This document shows, in pieces, positions 35,052 through 44,706 of a stretch of 64,000 nucleotides of DNA. The position numbers were made by a program, and so were the translations under genes. Source of the stretch: Cronobacter dublinensis subsp. dublinensis LMG 23823 (GTDB lineage Bacteria; Pseudomonadota; Gammaproteobacteria; Enterobacterales; Enterobacteriaceae); contig NZ_CP012266.1 of NCBI RefSeq assembly GCF_001277235.1, positions 3,162,001 to 3,226,000 of the forward strand, read 5' to 3'. The notes under the pieces are model-generated. The model was not told where the DNA came from, searched no databases, and was given only the letters and a program-made list of their open reading frames with translations. Position 1 is the first letter of the stretch; the number at the start of each line of letters is the position of its first letter.

Positions 35052-36020
35052 TCAGCCGTTCGCCTCTTTTACATCGCGAATTCTGTCCTGATATTCGCGC
35101 AGCTTCTGCGGGGTCATCATACGGCGCTGGTCGTCCAGCACCACACCGCCCACTTCATCGGCGATATGCTGCGCCGACTGTAGCATCAGCTTGAAGTTTT
35201 GCAGTTCGTCGCCAAACCCTGGCACCTGCATAAAGATGGTAATGCCAGGCGTCGTGAAATCGGTCATGATTTCGGGGTCAAACGAGCCGGGTTTCACCAT
35301 ATTCGCCAGGCTGAACAACACCGGGCCGCTGCCGTCCGGGCTCAGATGACGATGGAAAATATTCATATCACCGAACTTAAAGCCAGCCTGCTGGATGCTG
35401 TTGAACAGCACGTCGCCGTTAAGCTGGCTGCCAGCGTGAGCCGCCACGTTCATCACGATCACGGTTTCTTTCGGCTGCGGTTTTTCCGGCGCGCTCACTG
35501 GCGCAGGCTCGGAAACCGGCTCTGGCTGCATTGCAGGTTCAGCCAACGGCTGCGGCGCGGGCTGGTGCATTGCAGGTTGTGCTGGTGCGGGCTGCTGCGG
35601 TTGCGGCGCCGTCTGGCGAACCGGCTGCGGCTGTTGCGGCTGATGTGCCGGCGTCTGAGGCGCCTCGCCATACGGGGCCACCGGCGCGGGCTCTACGGGT
35701 TCGACGGACTCGCGAGCAGGCTGACGCGTCTGCGACGGCGCGTAAGGCGGCTGATAGTTATGCTGAGGCTGACGCGCAGGCGCGCTTTCTGGCGCCGGTG
35801 CGGTACGACGCACGCGAACTTCGCCTACGCTGTCGTCATCCAGCTCATCGACGTCGTCTTCGTCTTCATCCTCATCGCGCTTTGATTTCATGCGCTTCAT
35901 CGGACGATCGCGGAACATGGAAGAACGCTCCTTACGGCTGGTCCACAAACCATGTACCAGTAAGGCGATTATGGCGATCGCGCCAACAATGATTAATATC
36001 AGACGCAAATCCTGCATCAT
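35052..36020 (-). CDS. zipA: Cell division protein ZipA
   Basis: 322 residues. ZipA tethers FtsZ to the inner membrane. Order: an N-terminal membrane anchor (LRLILIIVGAIAIIALLVHGLW, residues about 4-25), a basic then acidic segment (DEDEDEDDVDELDDD), a long Pro/Gln-rich linker (about 75-190), and the FtsZ-binding domain (about 190-322; HRHLSPDGSGPVLFSLANMVKPG). I start at 36020 (MMQDLRLI), the E. coli start; the frame is open 17 codons further. Confidence 0.95.
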   Translation of the reverse strand: MMQDLRLILIIVGAIAIIALLVHGLWTSRKERSSMFRDRPMKRMKSKRDEDEDEDDVDELDDDSVGEVRVRRTAPAPESAPARQPQHNYQPPYAPSQTRQPARESVEPVEPAPVAPYGEAPQTPAHQPQQPQPVRQTAPQPQQPAPAQPAMHQPAPQPLAEPAMQPEPVSEPAPVSAPEKPQPKETVIVMNVAAHAGSQLNGDVLFNSIQQAGFKFGDMNIFHRHLSPDGSGPVLFSLANMVKPGSFDPEIMTDFTTPGITIFMQVPGFGDELQNFKLMLQSAQHIADEVGGVVLDDQRRMMTPQKLREYQDRIRDVKEANG

Positions 36021-36251
36021 TATATTCTCTGTTGTTCTAACACCTTGCCATGACGGCAAACATTTACTCACTAAGAGTATTTGCCCATTACGGCAAGTGC
36101 AAGTGCGCGCTCGGTTTTCCGGACAGAAAGATGAAAGAAATCGTGCTTTTTGCTGTTTTTTCGACCATTTCCTGGGTGGCGCAATTTTCCCTCTCGGTTA
36201 AGATAACCGAGCCCGGGTCCGGGCAGGTCTGACAAGGAGCTTTGCAGGAAT

Positions 36252-37013
36252 ATGGTTTCGAACACTGGCGCGGGTTCGCGCAGCGGTCTGTACTACCTTT
36301 CGCAGGGATTTAAGCTGATAAGCCAGCCGGGTATCCGGCGCTTCGTCATTCTCCCCCTGCTCGTCAATTTCCTGCTGATGGGCGGCGCGTTCTGGTGGCT
36401 CTTTACCCGGCTGGATAACTGGATCCCACGGTTCATGTCCCATGTGCCGGACTGGCTACAGTGGCTCAACTATTTACTCTGGCCGCTGGCGGTCGTTTCT
36501 ATCGTGCTTATCTTCGGCTACTTCTTTTCTACTATCGCGAACTGGATCGCCGCGCCGTTCAACGGACTGCTTGCCGAGCAGTTAGAAGCGCGCCTGACCG
36601 GGGCTACGCCGCCGGACACCGGCATTTTCGGCATTATGAAAGACGTACCGCGCATCATGAAGCGCGAATGGCAAAAGCTCGCCTGGTATTTGCCGCGCGC
36701 GCTGGTGCTGCTGCTGCTCTACTTTATTCCCGGCATCGGGCAGACCGTCGCGCCCGTGCTGTGGTTCCTGTTCAGCGCCTGGATGCTCTCCATTCAGTAT
36801 TGCGACTACCCGTTCGACAACCATAAAGTGCCGTTTAAAACCATGCGCGTCGCGCTGCGCGAGCGTAAAGGGCTGAACATGCAGTTCGGCGCGCTGGTAA
36901 GCCTCTTTACGCTAGTGCCGGTGCTGAATCTGGCGATTATGCCAGTGGCGGTCTGCGGCGCAACGGCTATGTGGGTGGATTGCTATCGCGGCAAACATGC
37001 CAGCTGGCGCTAG
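36252..37013 (+). CDS. cysZ: Sulfate permease CysZ
   Basis: 253 residues, the E. coli length. An inner-membrane sulfate importer feeding cysteine synthesis, with family motif FNGLLAEQLEARLTG and about four hydrophobic membrane segments. Divergent from zipA and followed by cysK after 146 bases. Confidence 0.94.
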   Translation: MVSNTGAGSRSGLYYLSQGFKLISQPGIRRFVILPLLVNFLLMGGAFWWLFTRLDNWIPRFMSHVPDWLQWLNYLLWPLAVVSIVLIFGYFFSTIANWIAAPFNGLLAEQLEARLTGATPPDTGIFGIMKDVPRIMKREWQKLAWYLPRALVLLLLYFIPGIGQTVAPVLWFLFSAWMLSIQYCDYPFDNHKVPFKTMRVALRERKGLNMQFGALVSLFTLVPVLNLAIMPVAVCGATAMWVDCYRGKHASWR

Positions 37014-37159
37014 ACGCGCTGGCATATATCGCGGCTTATTCCATACTCTTAGGCATTATTTCGCACGGGCATAACGATATACGAAAACCTTACTTCCTCA
37101 CACGCGGTGAGCGGGTATGCTGGTGCGGTTCCCAAATTTCATACAGTTAAGGACGGGCT

Positions 37160-38131
37160 ATGAGCAAGATTTTTGAAGACAACTCGTTGACTATTGGCCA
37201 TACGCCGCTGGTTCGACTGAACCGTATCGGTAACGGACGCATTCTGGCGAAGGTTGAGTCGCGTAACCCAAGCTTCAGCGTTAAGTGCCGTATCGGTGCC
37301 AATATGATTTGGGATGCAGAAAAGCGCGGCGTTCTGAAGCCAGGCGTGGAACTGGTCGAGCCGACCAGCGGCAACACCGGTATCGCGCTGGCCTATGTCG
37401 CCGCGGCGCGCGGCTATAAGCTGACGCTGACTATGCCGGAAACCATGAGCGTTGAGCGCCGTAAGCTGCTGAAAGCGCTGGGTGCCAATCTGGTGCTCAC
37501 CGAAGGCGCTAAGGGCATGAAAGGCGCGATTCAGAAAGCCGAAGAAATTGTGGCAAGCGACCCGTCCAAATATCTGCTGCTCCAGCAGTTCAGCAACCCG
37601 GCCAACCCGGAAATCCACGAAAAGACCACCGGGCCTGAGATCTGGGAAGATACCGACGGTCAGGTTGACGTGTTTATCGCAGGTGTCGGCACCGGCGGCA
37701 CGTTGACCGGCGTGAGCCGCTATATCAAGAACACCAAAGGTAAAACCGAGCTGATTAGCGTCGCGGTTGAACCGACCGATTCACCGGTTATCGCTCAGGC
37801 GATCGCAGGTCAGGAATTAAAACCTGGCCCGCACAAAATTCAGGGCATCGGCGCGGGCTTTATCCCTGGCAACCTGGATCTGAAACTAATCGATAAAGTT
37901 ATCGGCATCACCAATGAAGAGGCGATTTCTACCGCGCGCCGCCTGATGGAAGAAGAGGGCATTCTGGCGGGTATCTCTTCCGGCGCCGCCGTTGCCGCCG
38001 CGCTGAAGCTGCAGGAAGACGAAACCTTTACCAACAAGAACATTGTGGTTATCCTGCCGTCCTCGGGTGAGCGATATTTAAGCACCGCGCTGTTCGCCGA
38101 TCTCTTCACTGAGAAAGAATTGCAACAGTGA
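37160..38131 (+). CDS. cysK: Cysteine synthase A (O-acetylserine sulfhydrylase A)
   Basis: 323 residues. It makes cysteine from O-acetylserine and sulfide. The PLP lysine is in NPSFSVKCRIGANM (Lys about 42), and the substrate loop TSGNTGIAL and the glycine-rich GTGGTLTGV phosphate site are present. The C terminus can bind CysE or CdiA-CT. The upstream 146 bases should hold CysB sites; I cannot place them exactly. Confidence 0.97.
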   Translation: MSKIFEDNSLTIGHTPLVRLNRIGNGRILAKVESRNPSFSVKCRIGANMIWDAEKRGVLKPGVELVEPTSGNTGIALAYVAAARGYKLTLTMPETMSVERRKLLKALGANLVLTEGAKGMKGAIQKAEEIVASDPSKYLLLQQFSNPANPEIHEKTTGPEIWEDTDGQVDVFIAGVGTGGTLTGVSRYIKNTKGKTELISVAVEPTDSPVIAQAIAGQELKPGPHKIQGIGAGFIPGNLDLKLIDKVIGITNEEAISTARRLMEEEGILAGISSGAAVAAALKLQEDETFTNKNIVVILPSSGERYLSTALFADLFTEKELQQ

Positions 38132-38153
38132 TGCCAGATTGTTAAATATGCGC

Positions 38154-38181
38154 AAAAAAGCACCCAAAGGGGTGCTTTTTT
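38154..38181 (+). terminator. Terminator after cysK
   Basis: Stem AAAAGCACCC / GGGTGCTTTT followed by TTG. Confidence 0.88.
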
Positions 38182-38516
38182 GTGGCATGCATCAAACTTT
38201 TGCCTTGTTTGGCATTGCCTGGATTGGTTGGGTCTGGTATTTAACCAGCAATTATTTCGATGCGTGAAATTAATCCTGAGGCGAATTGATGTGTGCTGAA
38301 TCGATTTAACGATTTGGTCATGCTACTTCGATCGCGTCATAATGATTAATGACGAGCGAAACGCGAGCCGCATGGAGCAATGATGCCATGCGTTTTTCGT
38401 GATTCAGGCATCCGTGCTGCGTTCCGTTACGCCGGCGCTAACTATACAGGCTAAAGTCCCGCCGCCAGGCTAGACTTTAGTTCCACAACACTAAACCTAT
38501 AAGTTGGGGAAATACA
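38182..38516. promoter_or_regulatory. pts operon promoter and leader
   Basis: About 335 bases without a gene. Enteric ptsH has CRP- and Mlc-controlled promoters here; I see AT-rich -10-like sequences but no clean CRP site. A stem GCATGG / CCATGC (38370-38391) followed by GTTTTT looks like a weak terminator or attenuator in the leader. Confidence 0.45.
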
Positions 38517-38774
38517 ATGTTCCAGCAAGAAGTTACTATTACCGCTCCGAACGGTCTGCATACCCGCCCTGCTGCTCAGTTTGTGAAAGAAGCGAAAGGC
38601 TTCACTTCCGAGATCACTGTGACTTCCAACGGCAAAAGCGCCAGCGCAAAAAGCCTGTTCAAACTGCAGACTCTGGGCCTGACTCAGGGCACCGTTGTGA
38701 CCATCTCCGCTGAAGGCGAAGATGAGCAGAAAGCAGTAGAACATCTGGTAAAACTGATGGCTGAACTCGAGTAA
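38517..38774 (+). CDS. ptsH: Phosphocarrier protein HPr
   Basis: 85 residues. HPr passes phosphate from enzyme I to the sugar-specific PTS enzymes; His15 is in [13 protein letters not shown], and Ser46 in [15 protein letters not shown] lies 7 bases upstream of the ATG. First gene of ptsH-ptsI-crr. Confidence 0.98.
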
Positions 38775-38817
38775 GTTCCGGGTTCTTATTAAAATCAGTC
38801 ACAAGTAAGGTAGGGTT

Positions 38818-40545
38818 ATGATTTCAGGCATTTTAGCGTCTCCGGGTATCGCTTTTGGCAAAGCACTGTTGCTGAAAGAAGATGAGATTGTCATCGACCG
38901 GAAAAAAATTTCTGCCGATAAGGTTGATCAGGAAGTTGAACGTTTCCTGAGTGGTCGCGCCAAAGCCTCCACTCAGCTCGAAGCTATCAAGATCAAAGCC
39001 GGCGAAACTTTCGGTGAAGAGAAGGAAGCTATCTTCGAAGGCCACATCATGTTGCTGGAAGATGAAGAGCTGGAGCAGGAAATCATAGCCCTGATTAAAG
39101 ATAAGCACATCACTGCCGACGCGGCAGCGCATGAGGTTATCGAAGGTCAGGCGACCGCCCTGGAAGAGCTCGACGACGAATACCTGAAAGAGCGCGCCGC
39201 TGACGTGCGCGACATCGGTAAGCGTCTGCTGCGCAACATTCTGGGCCTGGCCATTATCGATCTGAGCGCCATTCAGGATGAAGTCATCCTGGTTGCAGCC
39301 GATCTGACCCCGTCGGAAACCGCACAGCTGAACCTGAAAAAGGTGCTGGGCTTTATCACCGATCTGGGCGGGCGTACCTCCCACACCTCCATCATGGCGC
39401 GCTCGCTTGAGCTGCCCGCGATTGTGGGTACCGGTAGCGTCACCACGCAGGTGAAAAACGACGATTATCTGATTCTCGATGCGGTTAACAACAAAGTTTA
39501 CGTTAACCCGACTAACGAAGAGATCGAGTCGCTGCGCGCGATTCAAACCCAGGTCGCTGAAGAAAAAGCGGAACTGGCGAAACTTAAAGATCTGCCGGCC
39601 ATCACCCTTGACGGCCACCAGGTAGAAGTTTGCGCGAACATCGGCACCGTGCGCGATGTCGCAGGCGCCGAGCGTAACGGCGCAGAAGGCGTAGGCCTCT
39701 ACCGTACCGAATTCCTGTTCATGGACCGCGACTCCCTGCCGACTGAAGAAGAGCAGTTCCAGGCGTATAAAGCCGTGGCTGAAGCGTGTGGCTCGCAGGC
39801 GGTTATCGTGCGTACCATGGACATTGGCGGCGATAAAGAGCTGCCGTACATGAACTTTCCGAAAGAAGAAAACCCGTTCCTCGGCTGGCGTGCGATTCGT
39901 ATCGCGATGGATCGTAAAGAGATCCTGCGCGATCAGCTGCGCGCCATCCTGCGCGCCTCGGCGTTCGGCAAGCTGCGTATCATGTTCCCGATGATCATCT
40001 CGGTTGAAGAAGTACGCGCGCTGAAAAAAGAGATCGACATTTTCAAACAAGAACTGCGTGACGAAGGCAAAGCTTTCGACGAAACGATTGAAATCGGCGT
40101 CATGGTGGAAACACCGGCGGCCGCGACGATTGCGCGTCACCTTGCTAAAGAAGTTGATTTCTTCAGTATTGGTACCAACGATCTGACGCAGTACACCCTG
40201 GCGGTTGACCGCGGTAATGATATGATATCGCATCTTTACCAGCCAATGTCACCGTCTGTCCTGAACCTCATCAAGCAAGTTATTGATGCATCTCATGCTG
40301 AAGGTAAGTGGACCGGCATGTGTGGTGAGCTTGCTGGCGACGAACGTGCTACACTTCTGTTGCTGGGGATGGGTCTGGATGAATTCAGTATGAGTGCCAT
40401 TTCTATCCCGCGCATTAAGAAGATTATCCGTAACACGAACTTCGAAGATGCGAAGGTTTTAGCAGAGCAGGCTCTTGCTCAACCGACAACGGACGAGTTA
40501 ATGACGCTGGTTAACAAGTTCATTGAAGAAAAAACAATCTGCTAA
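38818..40545 (+). CDS. ptsI: PTS enzyme I
   Basis: 575 residues, the standard length. It takes phosphate from phosphoenolpyruvate onto His189 in GGRTSHTSIMARSLELPAIVG and hands it to HPr. The C-terminal PEP-binding barrel contains the GVGLYRTEFLFM and SIGTNDLTQYTLAVDRGN signatures. 43 bases after ptsH. Confidence 0.98.
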   Translation: MISGILASPGIAFGKALLLKEDEIVIDRKKISADKVDQEVERFLSGRAKASTQLEAIKIKAGETFGEEKEAIFEGHIMLLEDEELEQEIIALIKDKHITADAAAHEVIEGQATALEELDDEYLKERAADVRDIGKRLLRNILGLAIIDLSAIQDEVILVAADLTPSETAQLNLKKVLGFITDLGGRTSHTSIMARSLELPAIVGTGSVTTQVKNDDYLILDAVNNKVYVNPTNEEIESLRAIQTQVAEEKAELAKLKDLPAITLDGHQVEVCANIGTVRDVAGAERNGAEGVGLYRTEFLFMDRDSLPTEEEQFQAYKAVAEACGSQAVIVRTMDIGGDKELPYMNFPKEENPFLGWRAIRIAMDRKEILRDQLRAILRASAFGKLRIMFPMIISVEEVRALKKEIDIFKQELRDEGKAFDETIEIGVMVETPAAATIARHLAKEVDFFSIGTNDLTQYTLAVDRGNDMISHLYQPMSPSVLNLIKQVIDASHAEGKWTGMCGELAGDERATLLLLGMGLDEFSMSAISIPRIKKIIRNTNFEDAKVLAEQALAQPTTDELMTLVNKFIEEKTIC

Positions 40546-40588
40546 TCCACGAGATGCGGCCCAAATTACTGCTTAGGAGAGAAGGCTA

Positions 40589-41092
40589 ATGGGGTTATTT
40601 AGTAAACTGTTCGGTGATAAAGGCAATAGCGACACCGGAACCATTGAGATCGTTGCTCCACTGTCTGGTGAAATCGTTAATATCGAAGACGTGCCGGATG
40701 TAGTGTTCGCAGAGAAAATCGTTGGTGATGGCATCGCTATCAAACCGACCGGTAACAAAATGGTTGCGCCGGTTGATGGCACCATCGGTAAAATTTTCGA
40801 AACTAACCACGCTTTCTCTATCGAATCGGACAGCGGCATCGAACTGTTCGTCCACTTCGGTATTGATACCGTTGAGCTGAAAGGCGAAGGTTTCAAACGC
40901 ATCGCTGAAGAAGGCCAGCGCGTGAAGAAAGGCGATCCGGTTATCGAATTCGATCTGCCGCTGCTGGAAGAAAAAGCAAAATCCACGCTGACGCCGGTTG
41001 TCATTTCCAATATGGACGAAATCAAAGAGCTGACCAAGCTTTCTGGTAGCGTGACCGTCGGTGAAACGCCGGTTATCCGTATCAAGAAATAA
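40589..41092 (+). CDS. crr: Glucose-specific PTS enzyme IIA
   Basis: 167 residues, two fewer than in E. coli because of a shorter N-terminal segment (MGLFSKLFGDKGNSDTG). The phosphorylated His lies in LFVHFGIDTVEL (about 89), facing a second His in ETNHAFS. Besides glucose uptake, it regulates adenylate cyclase and inducer exclusion. Last gene of the pts operon. Confidence 0.97.
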   Translation: MGLFSKLFGDKGNSDTGTIEIVAPLSGEIVNIEDVPDVVFAEKIVGDGIAIKPTGNKMVAPVDGTIGKIFETNHAFSIESDSGIELFVHFGIDTVELKGEGFKRIAEEGQRVKKGDPVIEFDLPLLEEKAKSTLTPVVISNMDEIKELTKLSGSVTVGETPVIRIKK

Positions 41093-41107
41093 GACCGACT
41101 CGTGTTC

Positions 41108-41137
41108 AAAAATGGCGCCGCAAGGCGCCATTTTTTT
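41108..41137 (+). terminator. Terminator after crr
   Basis: Stem AAAATGGCGCC / GGCGCCATTTT followed by further Ts. Confidence 0.9.
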
Positions 41138-41165
41138 ATCCAGACCATCATTATGGACACGCCCT

Positions 41166-41693
41166 ATGCGCCGCTGGCGTTCACTCTGCCTCTTTTTCAC
41201 GGCGCTGCTGCTGCCGACCACACCGCTCTACGCGGGCTCGCCTGGCCCTTATGTGCTGGCGTTTATCGATATTTCCGCCCCACCGCTCAACGATGGCCAG
41301 GCGTTGACCGCCGCGCTTCGTAAAGCGCTGACCGTACCCGGACGCGGAACCTGTTTTTTATGTGAAGAGAGCGAGCAGGTGGAAATACTCTATCTGTATC
41401 GTCTGCCGCCGGGCCTGTCGGTCGATGCGCTGCGCAAAGCCGTAAACGGCGATAAAGCCGCGCGCAACCAGATGCAGCAGAAGCTGGCGGCGTTTGAAGA
41501 TAAAGATGGCTATAAAGTGGATGGGCTGCTTATCTACGAGCATCAGCCTGACGAGGTCCGCCTTTATGCGATGCCCGCTACCCCCGGTCAGGCGCTGCAC
41601 AAGGTGAGTAAGCCGGTAAAGCGTTACCTCTCGCCGTCGAGCCTGGATGTGCTGATTGAAGACGCCGCAGCGGAGATCCCGCGCGACATCTGA
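41166..41693 (+). CDS. Secreted protein of unknown function
   Basis: 175 residues from ATG 41166. A Sec signal peptide (RRWRSLCLFFTALLLPTTPLYA) is followed by a small soluble domain with a CxxC pair in GTCFLCEESEQVE (about residues 59-72). No family recognised. The longer frame back to 41061 would overlap crr and its terminator and is rejected. The Shine-Dalgarno is weak. It occupies the space between crr and cysM where E. coli has other genes (pdxK). The CxxC could be a disulfide or a metal site. Confidence 0.65.
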   Translation: MRRWRSLCLFFTALLLPTTPLYAGSPGPYVLAFIDISAPPLNDGQALTAALRKALTVPGRGTCFLCEESEQVEILYLYRLPPGLSVDALRKAVNGDKAARNQMQQKLAAFEDKDGYKVDGLLIYEHQPDEVRLYAMPATPGQALHKVSKPVKRYLSPSSLDVLIEDAAAEIPRDI

Positions 41694-41723
41694 ACCGTCG
41701 CGCGCACGCACGCCGCTCGCATG

Positions 41724-42635
41724 TTAAATCCCCGCGCCCTGGCTGTAGCTCTCTTCGCTGAAAACGCCCGTTGAGAGATAGCGGTCGCCTCTGTCGCAGA
41801 TAATCGCCACCACGACCGCGCCCGGGTTCGCCTGCGCTACCCGCAGCGCGCCGCAGACCGCGCCGCCGGAGCTCACGCCGCAGAAAATCCCCTCTTTACG
41901 CGCGAGGTCGCGCATCGTGTTTTCCGCATCGCGATGGTGAATATCCAGCACCTCGTCCACCAGCGACGCATCGAAAATGCCCGGTAAATAGGCGGCGGGC
42001 CAGCGGCGAATGCCCGGAATGCTGCTGCCCTCTTCCGGCTGAAGCCCGACCACGGTCACCGGCCGGGCCTGTTCGCGCAGAAAGCGGCTGACGCCGGTGA
42101 TGGTGCCGGTGGTGCCCATGCTGGAGACGAAATGCGTCAGGCGCCCGTCGGTCTGACGCCAGATCTCCGGTCCCGTAGTCGTGTAATGCGCCCACGGATT
42201 ATCGGGGTTATTGAACTGATCGAGAATAATGCCTTCGCCGCGCTGCGCCATCTGCGCCGCGAGATCACGCGCGCCCTCCATGCCCTGCTCACGGCTCACC
42301 AGCACGAGCTTCGCGCCGTAGGCCTGCATCGCCGCTTTGCGCTCCATGCTCATGTTGTCGGGCATCAGGAGCGTCATCTGATAGCCCTTCACCGCAGCGA
42401 TCATCGCCAGCGCGATCCCCGTATTACCGCTGGTGGCTTCAATCAGCGTGTCGCCAGGTTTAATCTCGCCGCGCGCCTCGGCACGGGAGATCATCGCCAG
42501 CGCCGCCCGGTCTTTGACCGAGCCCGCCGGATTGTTGCCTTCGAGTTTGACCCAGATTTCGCTGCCGTTGTCCGGCCCCAGACGTCGGAGTCTGACCAGC
42601 GGCGTATTGCCGATGGTATGTTCGAGTGTATTCAC
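41724..42635 (-). CDS. cysM: Cysteine synthase B
   Basis: 303 residues. A PLP enzyme that makes cysteine or, with thiosulfate, S-sulfocysteine. PLP Lys in NPAGSVKDRAAL (about 41); TSGNTGIALAM and the glycine-rich GTTGTITGVSRFL loop are present. It lies downstream of the thiosulfate/sulfate transporter operon cysPTWA, but a hairpin with a T-run (42651-42681) separates them. Confidence 0.96.
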   Translation of the reverse strand: MNTLEHTIGNTPLVRLRRLGPDNGSEIWVKLEGNNPAGSVKDRAALAMISRAEARGEIKPGDTLIEATSGNTGIALAMIAAVKGYQMTLLMPDNMSMERKAAMQAYGAKLVLVSREQGMEGARDLAAQMAQRGEGIILDQFNNPDNPWAHYTTTGPEIWRQTDGRLTHFVSSMGTTGTITGVSRFLREQARPVTVVGLQPEEGSSIPGIRRWPAAYLPGIFDASLVDEVLDIHHRDAENTMRDLARKEGIFCGVSSGGAVCGALRVAQANPGAVVVAIICDRGDRYLSTGVFSEESYSQGAGI

Positions 42636-42650
42636 GATGTTTACTCAATA

Positions 42651-42681
42651 AAAAAGCCGGGTAGCGTTCGTTTACCCGGCC
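42651..42681 (-). terminator. Terminator between cysA and cysM
   Basis: On the minus strand GCCGGGTA / TACCCGGC is followed by six Ts; it ends 16 bases before the cysM start, so only read-through from cysPTWA would reach cysM. Confidence 0.8.
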
Positions 42682-42752
42682 TGAAAGACGCAGTGATGAC
42701 GACACGCCCGGCAGGCGTCGCGCCACCGGGCGATAAACTGTGCATTAAGCTA

Positions 42753-43847
42753 TCAGGCGGACTTCGCGAGAGCAATATCCGCGCGCGTCTCGATACGCTC
42801 GTTGCCGTGGTAAATCCGCGCATGCTGAAGGCCGACAAACAGCCGCTCGCCGCGATGCGGCACGTAATCTTCACGCAGCACCACCGTCAGCGGTTCGTCA
42901 TACCAGCCCTGCGGCTGCACCACGAGCTGCATATAGTGACCTTTCGGACTTACTTCCAGCACGTGTACCGGCAGCGGAGAATCGAGGCTGGTGCGGCGGC
43001 TCACGTCCACTTCCCACGGGCGCAGGAAGAGATCGACCGGCCCCTGATGCGCCGGGGTAAAGCCAAGCGGCCAGCGGTGCGCGCCGACGTGAAACTGTCC
43101 GCCGCGTACGGTGCCCTGAAGCCGGTTCACTTCGCCTAAAAACTCCAGCACGAAACGGGTCGCTGGCTCGCGCCACACCTGTTCCGGCGCGTCGGCCTGT
43201 TCGATATCGCCCTGGCTCATCACCACTACGCGGTCGGCCACTTCCATCGCCTCTTCCTGATCGTGCGTCACGAAGACGCTGGTGAATTTCAGCTCCTCAT
43301 GCAGCTGACGCAGCCAGCGCCTGAGTTCTTTACGCACCTGGGCGTCGAGCGCGCCGAACGGCTCATCCAGCAGCAGGATTTGCGGCTCCACCGCCAGCGC
43401 GCGGGCCAGCGCCACGCGCTGTTTCTGCCCGCCGGAAAGCTGCGCCGGGTAGCGGTCGGCAAGATGAGCCAGCTGTACCATCTCCAGCAGTTTCATCACT
43501 TTTTGTTTGATAGCCGCCGCGTTCGGACGCTCGCGCTTCGGCAGTACGGTCAGGCCAAACGCGATATTGTCGAACACGCTCATATGGCGAAACAGCGCGT
43601 AATGCTGGAACACGAAGCCTACCTTACGCTCGCGGGCATGCAGGCGGCTCACGTCAGTACCGTGAAAGCGGATCTGCCCGCTGGTCTGGTGTTCGAGCCC
43701 GGCGATAATGCGCAGCAGCGTAGTTTTCCCGGAGCCGGACGGCCCCAGCAGCGCCACCATCTGGCCGGAAGGGATATCCAGAGAGATATCATTCAGCACC
43801 TGGGTGCGACCAAAAGATTTCTTAATATTGGCAATCTCAATGCTCAT
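42753..43847 (-). CDS. cysA: Sulfate/thiosulfate ABC transporter ATPase
   Basis: 364 residues starting at MSIEIANIKKSFG. Walker A GPSGSGKTTLL, signature LSGGQKQRVALARALA and Walker B ILLLDEPFGALD are intact; the C-terminal TOBE-like domain is regulatory. It overlaps the cysW end by 11 bases. Confidence 0.97.
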   Translation of the reverse strand: MSIEIANIKKSFGRTQVLNDISLDIPSGQMVALLGPSGSGKTTLLRIIAGLEHQTSGQIRFHGTDVSRLHARERKVGFVFQHYALFRHMSVFDNIAFGLTVLPKRERPNAAAIKQKVMKLLEMVQLAHLADRYPAQLSGGQKQRVALARALAVEPQILLLDEPFGALDAQVRKELRRWLRQLHEELKFTSVFVTHDQEEAMEVADRVVVMSQGDIEQADAPEQVWREPATRFVLEFLGEVNRLQGTVRGGQFHVGAHRWPLGFTPAHQGPVDLFLRPWEVDVSRRTSLDSPLPVHVLEVSPKGHYMQLVVQPQGWYDEPLTVVLREDYVPHRGERLFVGLQHARIYHGNERIETRADIALAKSA

Positions 43848-44706
43848 GATTTCCCTCCTGTTGCACGCGTTTTTCCTGATTATGCAGACGCCATTGCAAC
43901 GCACTCTTTAAAAACAGGGTCAGAATCGCCATCAGCGTCAGCAGCGCGGCGGCGGTAAACGCGCCGACGGTGTTGTAGTCCTGCTCCAGCAGCTCAATCT
44001 GCAACGGCAGCGAGAGCGTCTCGCCGCGAATTGAGCCGGACACCACGGATACCGCGCCGAACTCGCCGATGGCGCGGGCGTTGGTTAGCACAACGCCGTA
44101 GAGCAGCGCCCAGCGAATATTCGGCAGCGTCACGCGTCTGAACATCTGCCAGCCGGACGCCCCCAGTAAAATCGCCGCCTCATCTTCATGGCTGCCCTGG
44201 CTTAACATCACCGGCACCAGCTCGCGCACCACGAACGGACAGGTCACGAAGATTGTCACCAGCGCCATGCCAGGCCAGGCGAACATAATCTGCATATCAT
44301 GCGCGTCCAGCCAGCCGCCGAGCGGGCCGTTGGAGCCGTAAAACAGCAGATACACCAGCCCCGCCACCACCGGCGACACGGCAAAAGGAATATCCAGTAG
44401 TGTGAGCAGCAACTGACGGCCCGGGAAGTCAAAGCGCGTCACCAGCCAGGCGAGCAGCGTGCCGAACACGAGATTCACCGGCACGGTAATCAGCGCAATC
44501 AGCACCGTCAGCCAGATGGCGTGCAACATATCGGGGTTGGCGATATTTTCCAGCACCGGCATCAGGCCATCAGAGAAGGCTTTGGCGAAGATGTAGACCA
44601 TCGGCACCACGAGAATAAACGCCGACAACAGCATCCCGATGCCGATAAGCGCCCATTTGCCCCAGTTTATGCGCGCGCCAAGGCGCGCCTGTGTCATCAT
44701 CGTCAT
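43837..44706 (-). CDS. cysW: Sulfate/thiosulfate ABC transporter permease CysW
   Basis: 289 residues, six membrane helices. The EAA loop (EDEAAILLGASGWQMFRRVTLP) contacts CysA. Its ATG overlaps the cysT stop (TGATG); slightly later Mets at 44700 or 44697 are also possible. Confidence 0.95.
   Translation of the reverse strand: MTMMTQARLGARINWGKWALIGIGMLLSAFILVVPMVYIFAKAFSDGLMPVLENIANPDMLHAIWLTVLIALITVPVNLVFGTLLAWLVTRFDFPGRQLLLTLLDIPFAVSPVVAGLVYLLFYGSNGPLGGWLDAHDMQIMFAWPGMALVTIFVTCPFVVRELVPVMLSQGSHEDEAAILLGASGWQMFRRVTLPNIRWALLYGVVLTNARAIGEFGAVSVVSGSIRGETLSLPLQIELLEQDYNTVGAFTAAALLTLMAILTLFLKSALQWRLHNQEKRVQQEGNHEH

Noticed and set aside
33904..35091. 395-codon open frame antisense to ligA and the end of zipA
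   Set aside because: It spans the gene junction and terminator and has low-complexity basic content; a shadow.
38833..40233. 466-codon open frame antisense to ptsI
   Set aside because: Shadow frame of a highly conserved gene; no start signals or homologues recognised.
41061..41165. N-terminal extension of the secreted orphan overlapping crr
   Set aside because: It would run through the end of crr and its terminator and would bury the signal peptide.
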